From: Emergomyces orientalis
Lineage: Eukaryota > Ascomycota > Eurotiomycetes > Onygenales > Ajellomycetaceae
Reading direction: 5' to 3'
DNA length: 64,000 nt
NCBI GenBank assembly: GCA_002110485.1
Contig: MOWL01000023.1
Coordinates: forward strand, 496,001 to 560,000
The notes below the pieces were generated by a model. It did no database searches. It worked only from the letters and a program-made list of their open reading frames with translations, and was not told the DNA's origin. Both the position numbers and the translations under genes were made by a program. This document shows, in pieces, positions 1 to 12,587 of this stretch. Every line of letters starts with the position of its first letter. The first letter of the stretch is position 1.

Positions 1-3000
1 CCTAAAGTATACAGAACACTTTGCTAGGCATATTTATAGCTCCAGCATACATCTCAGATATAACTCACCATACTCAACATCTATATATTATTTATATGCT
101 TCTTGCATCGGTGTAGAGTATTAAGTCAAGCAAGAATGGATTGCGTTATGGGCTCTAGCTTTGCCCAAGCTTGAGTGTTGGCTTGGGATACAGAGAATAG
201 GGATGCCAAAGGGAGCACGATCACCACCTTTTGATTGTGCTGCAACTCCATACTATGTCCTCTTGGCTGGTATCGTTTAAAATTGTGATGCCCTAGCTAA
301 TGACAGCCATTCAAAGCAAAACTTTTTGAAGCGCGCGTAATGTGGTGGCGAGGTAAGCTGGCTTCCCCGCTCACCACTTCGAGCTGCTTTTTTTTTTTTT
401 TTGCAACCACTTGTTGAAGGCTTTTCAACTCCGTATACCCTCATCGAAATGGGCTTATGTGGTTTCGCTGAGCAATTCAGTTTTGGTTTGTTCCAGATTG
501 GCCATCTTCCATATTTCGCTCTACTGTTGATGCAACTAGTCCACAGCGAGCCACCACAACGATTTTGGCAGGCTTTCCTCGCCTATGGATTTATTGAAGG
601 TGATACTTCAATTACCCGACCATGAAGGTATCTCGGGTGTTGCCGATAGGTACTGCCAAACATACTCCACACATGCACCCCTCATTACAGTATTCACATG
701 GGAAGACCAAAACCTCATCAAATTTTGACGTGCAGCAAATCAGAGAAAAGCATAGTGGTTGACCAGCCATCTAGGCTTTGCTCTCGGCTGCTTGCCCCAA
801 CCCGCACACGACGTCGCTCGTATTCAAACCTTCCCTCGTTTCATAAATTACTGCGTCGCGAATACTAGGACATACAGTGCTGACTTAATGTACTGTAACA
901 TGTATTTTCGCCCCAGGACGCCAAGCTTCACAAATTCTCGAATGACCAAGGGGGTGAAAGATGCCGCCTAGAGGGTTATGCCCTCGTGTTTCGAGTATGA
1001 GGTCCAAAACTAGTGTTATCCGATCCTGATGTTTGATTAACTACCCTCTTGCGCTGGAACCGGTGGGAATTATGGCTACAGGTGTACTCCGTAGGAGTCA
1101 ACCAACTCGAGTTCCACACAGCCGCAAACGCAAGCCTTCTGGAAAGCTTCCCCGCCCCCCGCCCCCAAAAGAAAAGAAAAGAAACAAAGATGCGCTGTAC
1201 CAAGAAAGCAATGCAGCTAGCGAAGATCCTTCTCTTCTTCCCTTGAAACCAAGACATTTGTTACTTCACACTACTGCTAAGCGGGATTTCAACAATGCTC
1301 CAATCAGTGGATCACAGCTGTCCTCGCCGCCTGACCAGTCAGAATCTATATTAAACAAATATTGAATCAATCGATTCCAGAACCTGTCCTTCTTCGAGAA
1401 AGCAAAAAGGAGAAAAAGAAGAAATGAAATCCAAATTATCAGGCTATATTATGTCCGAATAACCAATCTCCGCGCACTCGGATCTTGCTCTTCACCCGAA
1501 CACGCGATATCCTCTACGAAAACAATATGTCATTTTTCTTGAGAGCAACTTATCCATTATCAAAACACAGCAAGAAAAAAAGAAAAAAAATTTATAAAAA
1601 TAATAAAAATAATAAAAATAATAATGTTGTGATCGGTTATTTCCATCATCGGAGCAGGAAAGCTTGTAATTTTCATCTTGGAAGGGGAGCATTCTTCGCT
1701 GGGGTGCGGGGAAACTCACCCACTCTTGGCCAAACTTTGCGAACTTTAAGGATTTGGGCGACTCCACACGGCTCTTAGTCCAAGGGCCAAGCTTCCCAGA
1801 ACCCCCTTCATTCAACCTCACAGTAAAACTTAGGCCGATAATCACAAAATGTCAAAAGTATTTCTCCCGTCTGGCACAAGGTAAGAATTACTGGCTTCAA
1901 GAAGAGCAGGCTTGTGTTTATCAGCGATAGAGCCAGGAAACCCTGCCTTATTCTTTGTCAAACCGCTCTGCGTCGTCGGCTAGGAAGTTATCTAACTGAT
2001 TTTCATCTGCTTCGTTCTAGCTCTGCCAAATCCAGCCGATCAAAGCCAGCCACGGTGCGGCATTGGTCCATGTATTGTATTGTATGTACATGCATGCATC
2101 CCTGGAAATCGTTCCCGTTCAAGCATAATCCTCATTCGTCAGCCGCCCCCAATGGGTACAGGCTGAATGGTTGAATAAGGCCCGAGCCCCTCAAAAGTCT
2201 CTTCCTGACTGAGTACCGAATTACAGGGTCACAACATTAGGATGTTACATTCCTATTGCGCATAGTTCACACTATCTGATCTCTTTCTCAACCCAAGCTA
2301 GTTGGAGTATTGCAGTTCGCCGGAGATGCGTACTTTGTCCATTCGGAGAAAAAGGAGAAAAGAGGTTGGCTGGATTCAAACTCCAGAAGCCGGAATCAAG
2401 GAATAGAAAGTAAAGAAAGAAAAAATCCTGCACTTTTGGCCATGAGCAAGGTCATTGTTTTGCATCAGCCAAAAGTAACCGACAAAAGCGAACCCGACAA
2501 ACATTCATATGATGCCACTCTCGAGTGTGAAAGTGTGGCGATCTATGCCTATTATCATTGAATTGTGGCAAGTAACCAAAAAGGGATGGGAAGCCAATCA
2601 GGTTTTGGCGAGCCGGGTAACGCCAGGAGTTATAATTATCCCCCAGCGATCAAACTAGAATAGGACAGGTCTCAAGGTAAATGGCGCCATCTTATTTCCA
2701 GCACAACTTAAAAGGTTCCTCGATTTGGCTAAGGACGGCCCAAAATAATGCCCGCGTTTCTTTCTGTGTGTCTGATATGACAGCCCCATGAGGTTGCTAG
2801 TGCATACTCCCCACAGTTTCGATGGATCGAATAAGCAGGGCTTTGGGTGGTCAAAGAGGGGGGACGATGTTGCATGTCGGCTGAGCCTGCAGCAGTAAGA
2901 CCCGAGGCCTCTCCGCCTGTTATTGGCATATTTGAACTCTCCCGTCTCCCTATTTCGTTTTTTCCCCAGCTCTCTTCCTAACTGATGATGGTCCCTCCCT

Positions 3001-3146
3001 TCTTCCTCTGAGAACTCTGCCCTAGAAAGCCAAACGCAAACGGGTCCGAGCCCGACGACTGTGAAGCTTCTCTAAGTTAACCATTAGACCACTGCAACAC
3101 TCCTTTTCGTTACACTGGGAAATTCTACTCACAATCACAGCCCGCC
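1..3146. other. Upstream gene-free stretch
   Basis: No convincing coding region is seen. The stretch holds a T tract near 390-403, a purine/pyrimidine-rich patch near 1145-1190, and short open frames with biased composition that do not look like protein. The last 150 bases before the permease start are pyrimidine-rich, as expected of a fungal promoter and 5' leader. Confidence 0.5.
1590..1626. repeat. AT-only microsatellite
   Basis: A run built from AATAATAAA-like units lies next to an A-rich tract. It is a simple repeat with no coding potential. Confidence 0.7.
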
Positions 3147-5132
3147 ATGTCAAAAGCGGAGGTAACAGGAGGGGCACCTCCTTATGACGAGGTCACAAAG
3201 GAAATGGGTGCCAAGGAGCTTCAGTTCAACGAAGCCGCTGGCCTCTACGGCGATACTGAGACTGCCGAACGCTATGGCTATGTTACTCGTGGGTAAGTTT
3301 CTGACGCTCAGAATATCACCACGAGCTCAAGATATTAAAGAAGAAATGCAAATGTTATAGAACAAACTGCTGACCAAACCTTACAGACTGAAGTCCCGAC
3401 ACATCCAATTTATTGCTCTGGGAGGATCTATCGGCACAGGTCTCTTTTTGGGTATTGGTCGAGCTCATACCCAGGGTGGTCCCCTCAGCATTCTGCTCGG
3501 TTACACCTTCACCGGTGTCGCAATCTTCGGAATGGTAAGTAAAACACCAGTTATACCCTTACACAGGCTGTGGTTGACTGAGGATCGCAGATGATGTCTC
3601 TCGGTGAAATGGCAACTTGGCTTCCACTTCCTGGCGCCATTCCTCACTTCTGCGGACGCTATGTTGATGAAGCAATGGGTTTTGCTGTCGGCTGGAATGT
3701 AAGCTACCCTATATTAATCAAATCTCCCAAAAACAATGGCGAAGATAAGAAAAAAAAATCGGGACATCACAAGTACTGATTCCGGTGAATAGACTTGGTA
3801 CCAATGCGCAATCACCATTTGTGTCGAAATTGCGGCCGCTGCACTTCTTATTGAATACTGGCCCGGTGCTGAGGGCATTAACGTCGGAGCATGGATCACC
3901 ATAGTCTGGGTTCTCATTATGTTCTTGAATGTCTTCGCCGTAGCGATCTATGGGGAAGCCGAGTTCATTTTCGCGAGTATCAAGATTGTCACCATTGTCG
4001 GTCTTCTCATTCTGTCCCTTATTATTGATCTCGGCGGTGGACCCGACCATGACCGTCGAGGCTTCCGTTACTGGAAAAATCCTGGTGCAATGAGAGAGTA
4101 TGTTGCCACCGGCGACAAAGGGCGCTTCCTTGGATTTTTCTCGACGCTTGTGAATGCTGCATTCTCATTCGGCGGTGTAGAAATGGTTGCTTCCGCAGCT
4201 GGTGAGGCAGCAAACCCGCGACGAAACATCCCCAAGGCTATTCGAAGAGTCTTCTGGCGTATCGTTACCTTCTATGTTCTTGGGTCTCTCGCCATCGGAA
4301 TGCTGGTTCCTTACAACGACGAGAAGCTGTTAAATGCTCAAAAATCATCTAAATCGAGCACTGGAGCCGCCTCTCCATGGGTTATCGCTGTTCAACGCGC
4401 TGGCATTCCAGTGCTCCCATCTATCATCAATGCTGTCATTTTAACTTCCGCTTCCTCTTCGGGTAACGCATTCTTGTATACTGGTAGTCGCTACCTCTAC
4501 GCGCTGGCCCAGAACGGGCAAGCACCGAGGTTCCTTCTCAAGTGCACGAAATTGTAAGGAAATATTGAGCATCCATAACTATATTACTTGTTAGGACTCG
4601 CTGACTCTTTCTTCCATGTAGGGGTGTGCCGATTTACTGTGTCTTAATCACAGGATCCGTCGGGCTGCTCACCTACATGTCCACTAGCGCAGGCGCCAAC
4701 ACCGTCTTCCTCTGGTTCCAAAACCTGACCACGATAGCATCGCTATTCACCTGGGTTTCCATTTGTATCGCCTGTATTAAATTCCACCATGCAATCGAAG
4801 CTCAAGGCGTCGACCGTAATACAATGGTTTTCCGAGCTCCCTGGCAACCATATCCCGCATACTTCGCGCTCTGCTTCTTCTCCGTCATCATCGTTTTCAA
4901 CGGTTTCGATTCCTTTGCCCCCAAGTTCAAATTCCAGAGCTTCTTCACAGCATATATTGGCATCCCGATCTATTTCGGACTATATTTGTTTTGGAGAATC
5001 TTTAAAAAGACCAAATTCATCGACCCTGCGGAGGCGGATATTTGGTCAGGAAAAGCTGCTCTCGATGCCGTCGAGTGGCCGGCGGATAATCCGCGTAACC
5101 TTTTAGAGAAGATATGGTACTGGATTGCATAG
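3147..5132 (+). CDS. Amino-acid permease (yeast AAT/YAT family)
   Basis: Plasma-membrane amino-acid:proton symporter of the fungal AAT family. Exons by phase and splice signals are 3147-3292, 3387-3534, 3591-3698, 3793-4553 and 4622-5132, giving 557 residues, the usual family length. After a hydrophilic N-terminus of about 50 residues comes the family hallmark at the first membrane helix (RHIQFIALGGSIGTGLFLG). Later family features are SLGEMATWLP, the segment with FGGVEMVASAAGEA, and about twelve hydrophobic helices. The ATG at 3147 is chosen because it opens the acidic N-tail that runs into exon 2 without a stop. Substrate specificity cannot be told from sequence; it resembles broad-range permeases of the Gap1/Inda1 kind. 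Introns are 56-94 nt. No neighbour suggests a pathway. Confidence 0.93.
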
Positions 5133-7477
5133 ATGAAGGGAAGAAATCATGGAGAGAAGCCCCAACCTTTCTTTGTTCTCTTATCCTTAGTGAAAGCTGG
5201 ACGGAATTTGTGCATCCTTGTTTGTAAGCCATATATTTTTCCCAGCGAAGCTTGATCCTCATGATACTTTCCTCCTATATTCATGTATATCCAATCAATC
5301 CCCCTCTCTTTTTCATTTCTCCTTTTCTCCTCGTTCTAGTTCAGTCAGCTTTTAGTACTCTCAGTATATAACTCATACCTTGACTGAATTCTGTCTCAAA
5401 CAACAAAGAAATGACTCAATTCATTTTCGCTCCGTATGTGTTCCTCAATATCATTGCCCCTTCATTGCCTGGTGGCGAGTCAACTTGACGCGAACGTCTC
5501 GGGTTACGCCACCCAAAGACAAAGGGATAATGCCCGGGTTAACCCTAGGGACCAGTGTCCAAATGAGACCAGACGTGTTCGACAAGGTAGTTCCCAAATA
5601 TAGCGTGGCCAATATTAATGGCGCATCCATTGAACATCATCCGGAGCTTCACTTGAGACCTAGAATGAAAGCAGCGAAGCAAATGTCCCTTGGAGGTACG
5701 CTTGATAAAACAGAGACAGAGAAAGCGTAAAAAGACATCGTATCATCAAAATTGTCATTCATGAAGCAACAAGCCTCTATACAACATATAGAGCTGATGC
5801 CGGGACGGGAGTACTTCATTTTCAGGAGTATTGAACCGCATTAAAAAATTCCGGTGGGAAGAGGGCGGAAAAAACGGAAGAGGGGCAAGGGGGACAGGGG
5901 GATGCAGAGACAAAAGTGAGTTAAGAGCAACAACAGGTCAACAAACGCTGCTTGAGGCAGTTCTTAAAAGAATATATTGAATATAAAATACCACGCCCTA
6001 CGCCTCAAACTAAATAATTGACTCATTGGTATTTATACACACACCATTGATATACTACCCACACCACCTTCTAAGTTATACAAGGCATAGCGTGGTAATT
6101 GATTTTCCAACAGTTAATACATGAAAGATCAAACCGATGCCATTCGAATCATATTCAATCTGCATATCCCGGCTGTATATTCACAATCCAAATATTGATA
6201 AAAACATAAATTATGTATAGATAAAATATATGAGCTGAATAATGCTGGCACACCTGTGATATTTGATATGTAGAAATGAATATATGGATTGAATGGCACT
6301 GACAGGGTTGCTAAATTGACGATTTGATGAAAGCATTCTGGTCTTGTATGTATTAATAGCTGAAATATCAATTACCATACTCGATTTATTTCACTTAGGG
6401 AGGTGTGCATAGTTGAGTTGGGGCGTGTATGTATAACTAAATCCCCACATAGTACTTTGTTCTTCCTTTTTGGCCAATCGAACTCTATTCAAAGCGAGGC
6501 CCGTACAGCACCGGTTGGGCAATGGGGTCCATGGGCGCCCATTATGGCAGCAGATTGGAAATCATTCCCAACTATTTAACGAATAAACTTGAAGTAACTG
6601 CACGCTATCTCGACTCTATTATCAACAGTATCAATCTGAATGGCGTGATGGACCTCGAAGGGCGTGAGGACTAGTTATTGATACGAGGTCAGGAAACTCC
6701 ACCATATTTGTTTTTATATTGATAAACACCCCCCACCCCCGATCCCACCTCCTTTCTAGTATAGAAGCCCCGGTGTAAGGGATGGAAACTACGCCCTTGG
6801 AAGTTAGTATAGATGGAGTTTGATTCCTTGCACCACGAGGCTCTGTAGTATCTCCTAGAGGGCCCTATTGCCTTTATAACCTCAATAGAAATCGAAGGGA
6901 AAGTAGACATGTTAAATGTAAAGCAGCAATTGAGGAAAAGAAGCCCGTGCATGAAACAACTTCTGCGCAGGTAGCGGTTACGGGTTGTCGACGAGGAAAG
7001 ATGCTGGACATCAGGTACACCAGTCAATGAACTCCTTTTCATCGGTTTTTCTTCTTCCTTTTATTCTCTCCTATTTCTGCTTTCGCATGGAAAGAACCGA
7101 ATATGAACATCCGTGGCCAACAGAAGACAATTGACGAGAAAGGACGAAGGAAATATTAGTACATGAACTCCAGTTTCCCCTTGGAAGCAAAAGAAAAAAG
7201 CCCTAACGGGGAAAAGAAGGCATATGTACTTATGAAATGAAACCTCTCTACGAGACTTGCCCAACGACCTTCAAAGGGGTATATCCCAAAGAACAAATAT
7301 GTCAGAGATACAATGGGAAACAAGAGAGGAAGAATAAATTTAAATTAAAAAAAAAAGAAAGAGAGAGAAAACCCCATTCCCCAGTTCCTAAACGCCATGC
7401 TCCATCCCACATTGTGTATCATTTTGTCATCGCACGTCATAACAAAATCCGAAGAGGCATTTGGGTCAACACGAAAA
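5133..7477. other. Intergenic stretch without a recognised gene
   Basis: Begins with the AT-rich 3' end of the permease gene. The open frames here (for example 5380-5730 and 6689-7042) have no domain, no splice context and biased composition. The strip 5940-6400 is very AT-rich. I see no gene. Confidence 0.5.
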
Positions 7478-8977
7478 TTAATCCACACCAGGAGGGAGAT
7501 CCTTGAGTATTTCCCAACCGTATTCCTCCTCCGGCTTCTCGGGCTCCATACCCAAAGCATTGCGATAAGCACGAACTTCATTCTGCAACCCGGATATAAC
7601 ACGGATGGGGGCCTCTTCCTCCTCGCAGCGAAGACGGTACGCAGTACGGATCATTTCGGAACATCTCATAGCCTTGGCGTGCCAATTGTCTCTGTCCAGA
7701 CGGCTCCCGAGGTGGGCGTCGCGCTCAGCCTGGAGGAGGTTGTTGTAGTGACATTTCTGAGCGAGGTAGTGCATGTTGTTGTTCTGGCAGTAGTGGCGGA
7801 TCTGTTCCACCATGGTACCGACGGCAGCCTCGTACTCCTCGATCAGTTTGGTGTTTTCAACCTGTTCCCGCTTGAGGGCTTCGACGAGGGATTTTTCTCG
7901 TGCGAGCGAACGCTCGAGTTCTGCGATTCTGGCGGCTTTGGATTGAGGGTTAGTTAGATGTTAGACCAATGGCAGGAGTCGTCGAGATTATTAAAGTCAA
8001 TAAACGTACCCGTTACCTCTCCGTTGACTTGTTGGAGAGTTGGACTGGCACCCTCGGTAGCGGCACGTTTCTACAAGAATGAAAAGAAAAGAAAATTAAC
8101 ACGGCTCTCTTTGTTGGGCTGACGCAAACAAGCCCATTGAAGTTGAAGAAAAAAACGGCGCAGGATCACCAACCATAATTTCCTCCGCACTATCGATAAT
8201 CCCTTTCGTCATGTCGCGATTATTCTTCAACACGTCACTGAGTTCCAACACCATTTCGTAAAGATGATTGAGATCCATCTGGTGTCCAGCATTGACCGGC
8301 ATTCCAACATTCATTGGCCCCATCCCCCCGTTTTGGGTGGAAGGAGTTCCGGGACTCGGGCTTTGACGAGACAAGCCCGTCATGGCGGGTCCAGGAGAAA
8401 TGAAGCTGGTGCTGTTATTGTTGTTATTGTTGTGATCGTAGAGATTGTTGAAGGGGCCTGCACCAGCACCAGAATTGGTGTTGAGCGAAGGGGACAGGCC
8501 TGTGTTGTTGGTGTTACTGCTGCTGGTGGTGTTGCTGGTCATCGACATGCTTGCAGAGGAAAACGCGAGATTAAGCTCCGTTAGCTCGTCGTCCTCATCG
8601 GCGGCGTTGGGCGCTTTGTCCGCTGTTCCAGTTCCACTTGTTGGTGCAATGCCCAACACCTCAGCGCGAAACCGGACCAGGTCCTGCTCGGACACTAGCG
8701 ACCTGGCTCGACGGTGTCGAGGGACAAACCCTTGGTTTTCAATCGACGTATTGGAGATTTCGACAGCACACGCGGTGCCGTCTTCTTTTTTCTTCTTCTT
8801 GTTCTTGTGATAGTAATAATTAGTGTACAACAGACTTTCGTGAATTGGTTATTATCCAGTTTATTTATTTAACTTGATAATCTCTGAGCGCTTGTGCCGC
8901 AGTTGGGGACTATTTGGGGGAATGTTTGCTTACTAACCTGGGTGTTCGGCATTGAAGTATCTCCATGCCGACATCAT
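7478..8977 (-). CDS. Conserved-looking coiled-coil protein of unknown function
   Basis: Not recognised. Model, read right to left: exons 8938-8977, 8174-8784, 8010-8070 and 7478-7935, giving 389 residues. All three joins keep phase; the donors read GTTAGT, GTTGGT and GTACGT. The first exon is a 13-codon start exon joined across a 153-nt intron; its acceptor follows an A-rich tract and is the weakest join. The N-terminal half is low-complexity and disordered (Ser/Asn/Pro/Gly-rich with poly-Asn). The C-terminal half, about residues 180-380, is charged and helical with a likely coiled coil rich in Glu, Arg and Lys. There is no signal peptide or membrane span. A scaffold or regulatory role is possible but unproven. 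Confidence 0.7.
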
Positions 8978-9694
8978 GAATATAGATGTCAGGCTGTAAG
9001 AAGAATAACTCTCGCAGGATATCACATAATGGAAAGGAAAGAGGTTGGAAAAATTGTTTAGGAGAGTGAATTCATACAGAGACATGTTGTATGGCAACAC
9101 TCTGTGAGAATAGCAGTCATATTCTAATAAATAACTAACACAAGAAAGGATTCACAGTCAGAGCACCCAACTGTGACATATATACTCTCATTCAATTAAC
9201 AGATCTGAGAGCTGTCCCGCAAACTTGATCTAATTCCGACTGACCCAGAATTAAAAATTGCAATGCCCTGCCGCATATGTAGAGTACATGTATCGTTCCG
9301 TCCAGCGCATCCAACCATCCATCCGGGACAAACTTAACTCGATTTGACATTCGAAGTAAACCGAAGTGGGGAATGCAATGCTTACTGCTTTTCACCGCTA
9401 GATGGCTATTCTCTAGACACGGGCAATTAAGCAGGGTCGATCTGGTAGCGCCTTGACCCTTAATCCAAGCAAACGGTAAACGCTGGCCCATAACCCAATT
9501 AGAAAAAAAAACCCCCCCGAGTGAAGGCTTTTTCTCGTCTTTCCGTTGAGCTTCTTCCACAATACCACTGTAAAATATTTCCGGAGTGACAAAATAACCT
9601 CGGTCAGTATTGAGTTCGACGGGGGTCTTCCGGCCTCTTAAAGGCCCCTTTGCTAGAAAGCGCCCGGGAATCATACGACATCCGCTCTTCTGCC
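8978..9694. other. Intergenic stretch
   Basis: Lies between the 5' end of the coiled-coil gene and the 3' end of fta4, both on the minus strand. The minus-strand open frame 9192-9698 overlaps the fta4 3' end and shows no domain. I see no gene. Confidence 0.45.
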
Positions 9695-10689
9695 TCAAGT
9701 CATATCCAACACCGCTGAAATCTTGGCATCCGGATCATTCATCGACTGGGAAACCCCTTCAAGCGCAACATTCCTACCCGCCCTGTCAACCCGGCTCGTA
9801 ACCTTCGCAACAAGCATTCTCATCCTGTCAATCTGCTGGCCCAGGGGACTATCCCTGGTAACTAGGTTTGGCTGGATGTTCACTTGAGGATCCTTGAAAG
9901 GCTCCAATAGCTCCTTGAGCTGCTTGTACTGCGCAAGCCGTTCTTGTTGCTTTGTGCGCTGGTTGTCAAGTTCTAATAGGCGCCGATGTAATTGTTCGTA
10001 TCTATCAAAAGCTCTGTCAGGATAATATGTAGATGATTAGTTCCACTGGGAGGAGGAATCGAACCTGAGTTTAGCGTCCTCATCAATGTCATCATCATCT
10101 CTCCATTGCTCTGGAAGTCGATCAATACTCCTTTTTTAGCTCTTGTCAGTTGACAACATCATACATTCGCATCCGCATACATGTACACAATGTAATAGCA
10201 AGATAATTTCATACCTCGAATTCGTCAAATCAGTACCCTTTTCTATGACAAGGCCTTGCGACAGCTCGCCGCTAGTCTCTAGATCAATCGAGCTCCAGTA
10301 GAGACTTTCGATTTGCCGGGCAACATGGTGGATAGCTTGCGACGAGAAGACGGCGCGGTTATGTTTTTTCAAAATAGCATTTACTGATGATACAAAATTA
10401 GCTGGGTTGGGCACAGTAGGCGTTGGGGGAACAGAAATGTTAAGCGCATGCAACGAGATGCGCGTAACCTAGAACAAGAAACGCCCTCAGACCAGTCGAA
10501 AAGCGAGAGGATAGCATAGTTCATACATTTTTGCAGTACATCCTCTACCACTTTATCGGGAATGTCATCTTCAGAAGCAGGGCCATAGTCGCGCCATTCT
10601 TCAGACGGCGTGAGAGCTACAGACAGGATGCGGATTTGGTTTCTGACGAAAGAGGACTTTATCTCTGTGATGGTTTTCGATGAATCCAT
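9695..10689 (-). CDS. fta4: Kinetochore Sim4-complex subunit Fta4
   Basis: Inner-kinetochore protein of the Sim4/CCAN complex, acting at centromeric chromatin in the nucleus. Exons right to left are 10527-10689, 10215-10383, 10065-10130 and 9695-10013, giving 238 residues, a normal length for fungal Fta4. Family features seen: an N-terminal helix after MDSSKTITEIKSSF, the LQKLNAILKKHNR segment created by the first splice, the AIHHVARQIESLYW segment, the LPEQWRDDDDID linker and a long C-terminal coiled coil (QLHRRLLELDNQRTKQQERL). The first ATG of the longer open frame (10713) was rejected in favour of 10689, which starts the conserved part. The third exon's acceptor has two options three bases apart. 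The gene is divergent from the HAD gene across about 550 bases. Confidence 0.85.
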
Positions 10690-10797
10690 GTTTATATACA
10701 AAGGCAGTGTCAAAAAAAAATTTCTTCTATGTGTATCGGGATAATTATTACCAGCACTGCTTGAATCGAATTACTTTGAATCGCGAATGTTGTTGTT

Positions 10798-10807
10798 ATC
10801 ACGTGAT
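10798..10807. promoter_or_regulatory. CACGTG palindrome upstream of fta4
   Basis: The ten-base perfect palindrome ATCACGTGAT lies about 110 bases upstream of the fta4 start, in the gap shared with the HAD gene. It fits the E-box/CDEI-type site (RTCACGTG) bound by Cbf1-like bHLH proteins. Use as a regulatory site is inferred. Confidence 0.35.
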
Positions 10808-11242
10808 TTCATGGATGTCAAATCTGATAAGATAAGAGGCGAGGTTCGGCTTAGATTCTTGCGCCGAGCGAATGACCGTTTACCACCAGTAAATACCATT
10901 CAACAATGGCTCCGAGGACCTTTGGGAGATGAAGCGAAGCTATTTGGGGCAATTCATTCCAAGCATGGTTTATGCGATCAAAATTGTATGTGTTCCCCCA
11001 GAATGATTGAGCTGTTTAATGCTACTACCCATGGGTGGACTTCTCACCAAAAAGCTGTTAACCTCGGCAAAATCCAACGGCTTCCAGATCACCATATCCG
11101 TCGCATACAACTACCTGGACAGGTCTTACAGGACAAAATACTCATTTTTTTAAATACTCCCTCAGCCGCATCAATACATATTCCCCAAACTGCACTGCCA
11201 CTTAATATTCCCGGCAACCAATTTTAAACCCAACTTCTCGAG

Positions 11243-12117
11243 ATGGCCGGTAGCAAACGCCCAAAAGGGCTTCTATTCGACATTGGCGGCGTTTGTGTAT
11301 AGATCCCTCATTCCTCCCAACGATGATCTTGTCATTTATTTACTAACATCGAATCCTTTCTATTTATTTGTAGGTTGTGTCCCCCTTTCAAGCAATCCTA
11401 GATTATGAAATCGCAAACAACATTCCGATCGGCTGGGTAAATTACAGCATCCAACACACCTCTCCCAACGGAGCATGGCACAAGATAGAGCGCGGCGAGG
11501 TGAAGCTGGACGCGGCCTTCTTCCTAGAATTTAACAGCGATTTCCAGCACCAACATCTGTGGAAAGCATTCCATGCCTTCCAGAAGAGCAAGAATAAAGA
11601 GCCACCTGCGTCATCATCCTCATCGCCCCTCCCACCCCTCCCCAAGATCGATGCAGAATACCTCTTTTGGGAAATGATGCGAGTCGCCCGAAGCACAGAT
11701 CCATACATGTTCCCCGCTCTGCAAAAGCTGCAAGCATCGGGCCAGTTCATCCTAGGCGCGCTGTCGAATACGACAATCCTACCCGCAGACAACCCGCTAG
11801 GCCCACGTATTGATTTGAAGCCGTTCTTTGATTTCTTCATCTCCAGCGCGCATGTCGGGCTACGAAAGCCGGACCCTAGGATCTATGCGCTGGCGTTGAA
11901 GGAGATGAATGAAACAGCGAAGAAGAAGGGGCTACCTGCCGTTGAGCCGGATGATATTGTGTTTCTGGACGATATTGGGATTAATCTGAAATGGGCGAAA
12001 AAGGCGGGGTTCCGGACGATCAAGGTCAACTTGGGTCAGTCGCAGGATGCCGTGAGGGAGCTGGAGAGTGTGACTGGGATGCAGCTTCTGGAAGGTGATG
12101 GGAGAGCAAGATTATAG
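11243..12117 (+). CDS. HAD-superfamily hydrolase (ACAD10/epoxide-hydrolase N-domain type)
   Basis: Predicted phosphatase-like enzyme of the haloacid dehalogenase superfamily, soluble. Exons 11243-11296 and 11374-12117 give 265 residues. Motifs in order: motif I as FDIGGV near residues 13-18, motif II as GALSNTT, motif III lysine in GLRKPDPRIY, and motif IV as FLDDIG followed by the AKKAGFRTI strand. Motif I lacks the second aspartate of the classical DxD pair (D-I-G), as in the N-terminal domains of soluble epoxide hydrolase and ACAD10. Phosphatase activity may therefore be weak or on an unusual substrate. The cap insert between motifs I and II contains a Ser/Pro linker. The substrate is unknown. 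Confidence 0.85.
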
Positions 12118-12587
12118 AGGTAGAGGTATCAATATTTGGAGCAATTTGTTTGAATTTGTCTTTGTTAGACTGTTCGTTCCAAATGTAGTTCACACATATT
12201 TCATTTTACATGACTGCGGAATAGGGATTAGACATGATACCAATAGAGATTCATGCAAAAGAACAATTTTTTCAGGCAATTCAAGAATATATTAATCAAG
12301 TATTTATCGTATAGAGCTGCATGTCCTTTCATAATCATATCGTTTATTTTAAAATTTCTGGTTTGTACTCTGTGTATGGAGTATACTTTTGGTGGTCCCA
12401 GCCTCAACCTCGTCGCCGACCCCAGTCCGCCCGCAGCTTTGGGAATGACCGCGCTAAGCGAACACACAAAACGAGCCAGCGAAATCCCACACAACAGCCC
12501 TGGAACGATCTTTTCTCTTCGTCCTCCGTCCAACTCGTCCAGCATCCAGGTTCAGTAGCAACTCGACGCACCAAACCTACCGGCAAG

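Noticed and set aside
5380..5730. A 116-codon open frame downstream of the permease
   Set aside because: No recognisable motif, ATG without context, and no support from either flank.
10050..10070. tRNA-like T-loop word (AATCGAACC) on the complementary sense
   Set aside because: It lies in an fta4 intron and no acceptor or anticodon stem can be formed.
10440..10520. An extra small exon in fta4 between the first two exons
   Set aside because: Using the TTCTAG acceptor brings a stop in phase; the single 143-nt intron restores the LQKLNAILKKHNR segment.
10787..11227. A 146-codon open frame between fta4 and the HAD gene
   Set aside because: It fills the divergent promoter, has no domain and ends just before the HAD start; composition is not gene-like.
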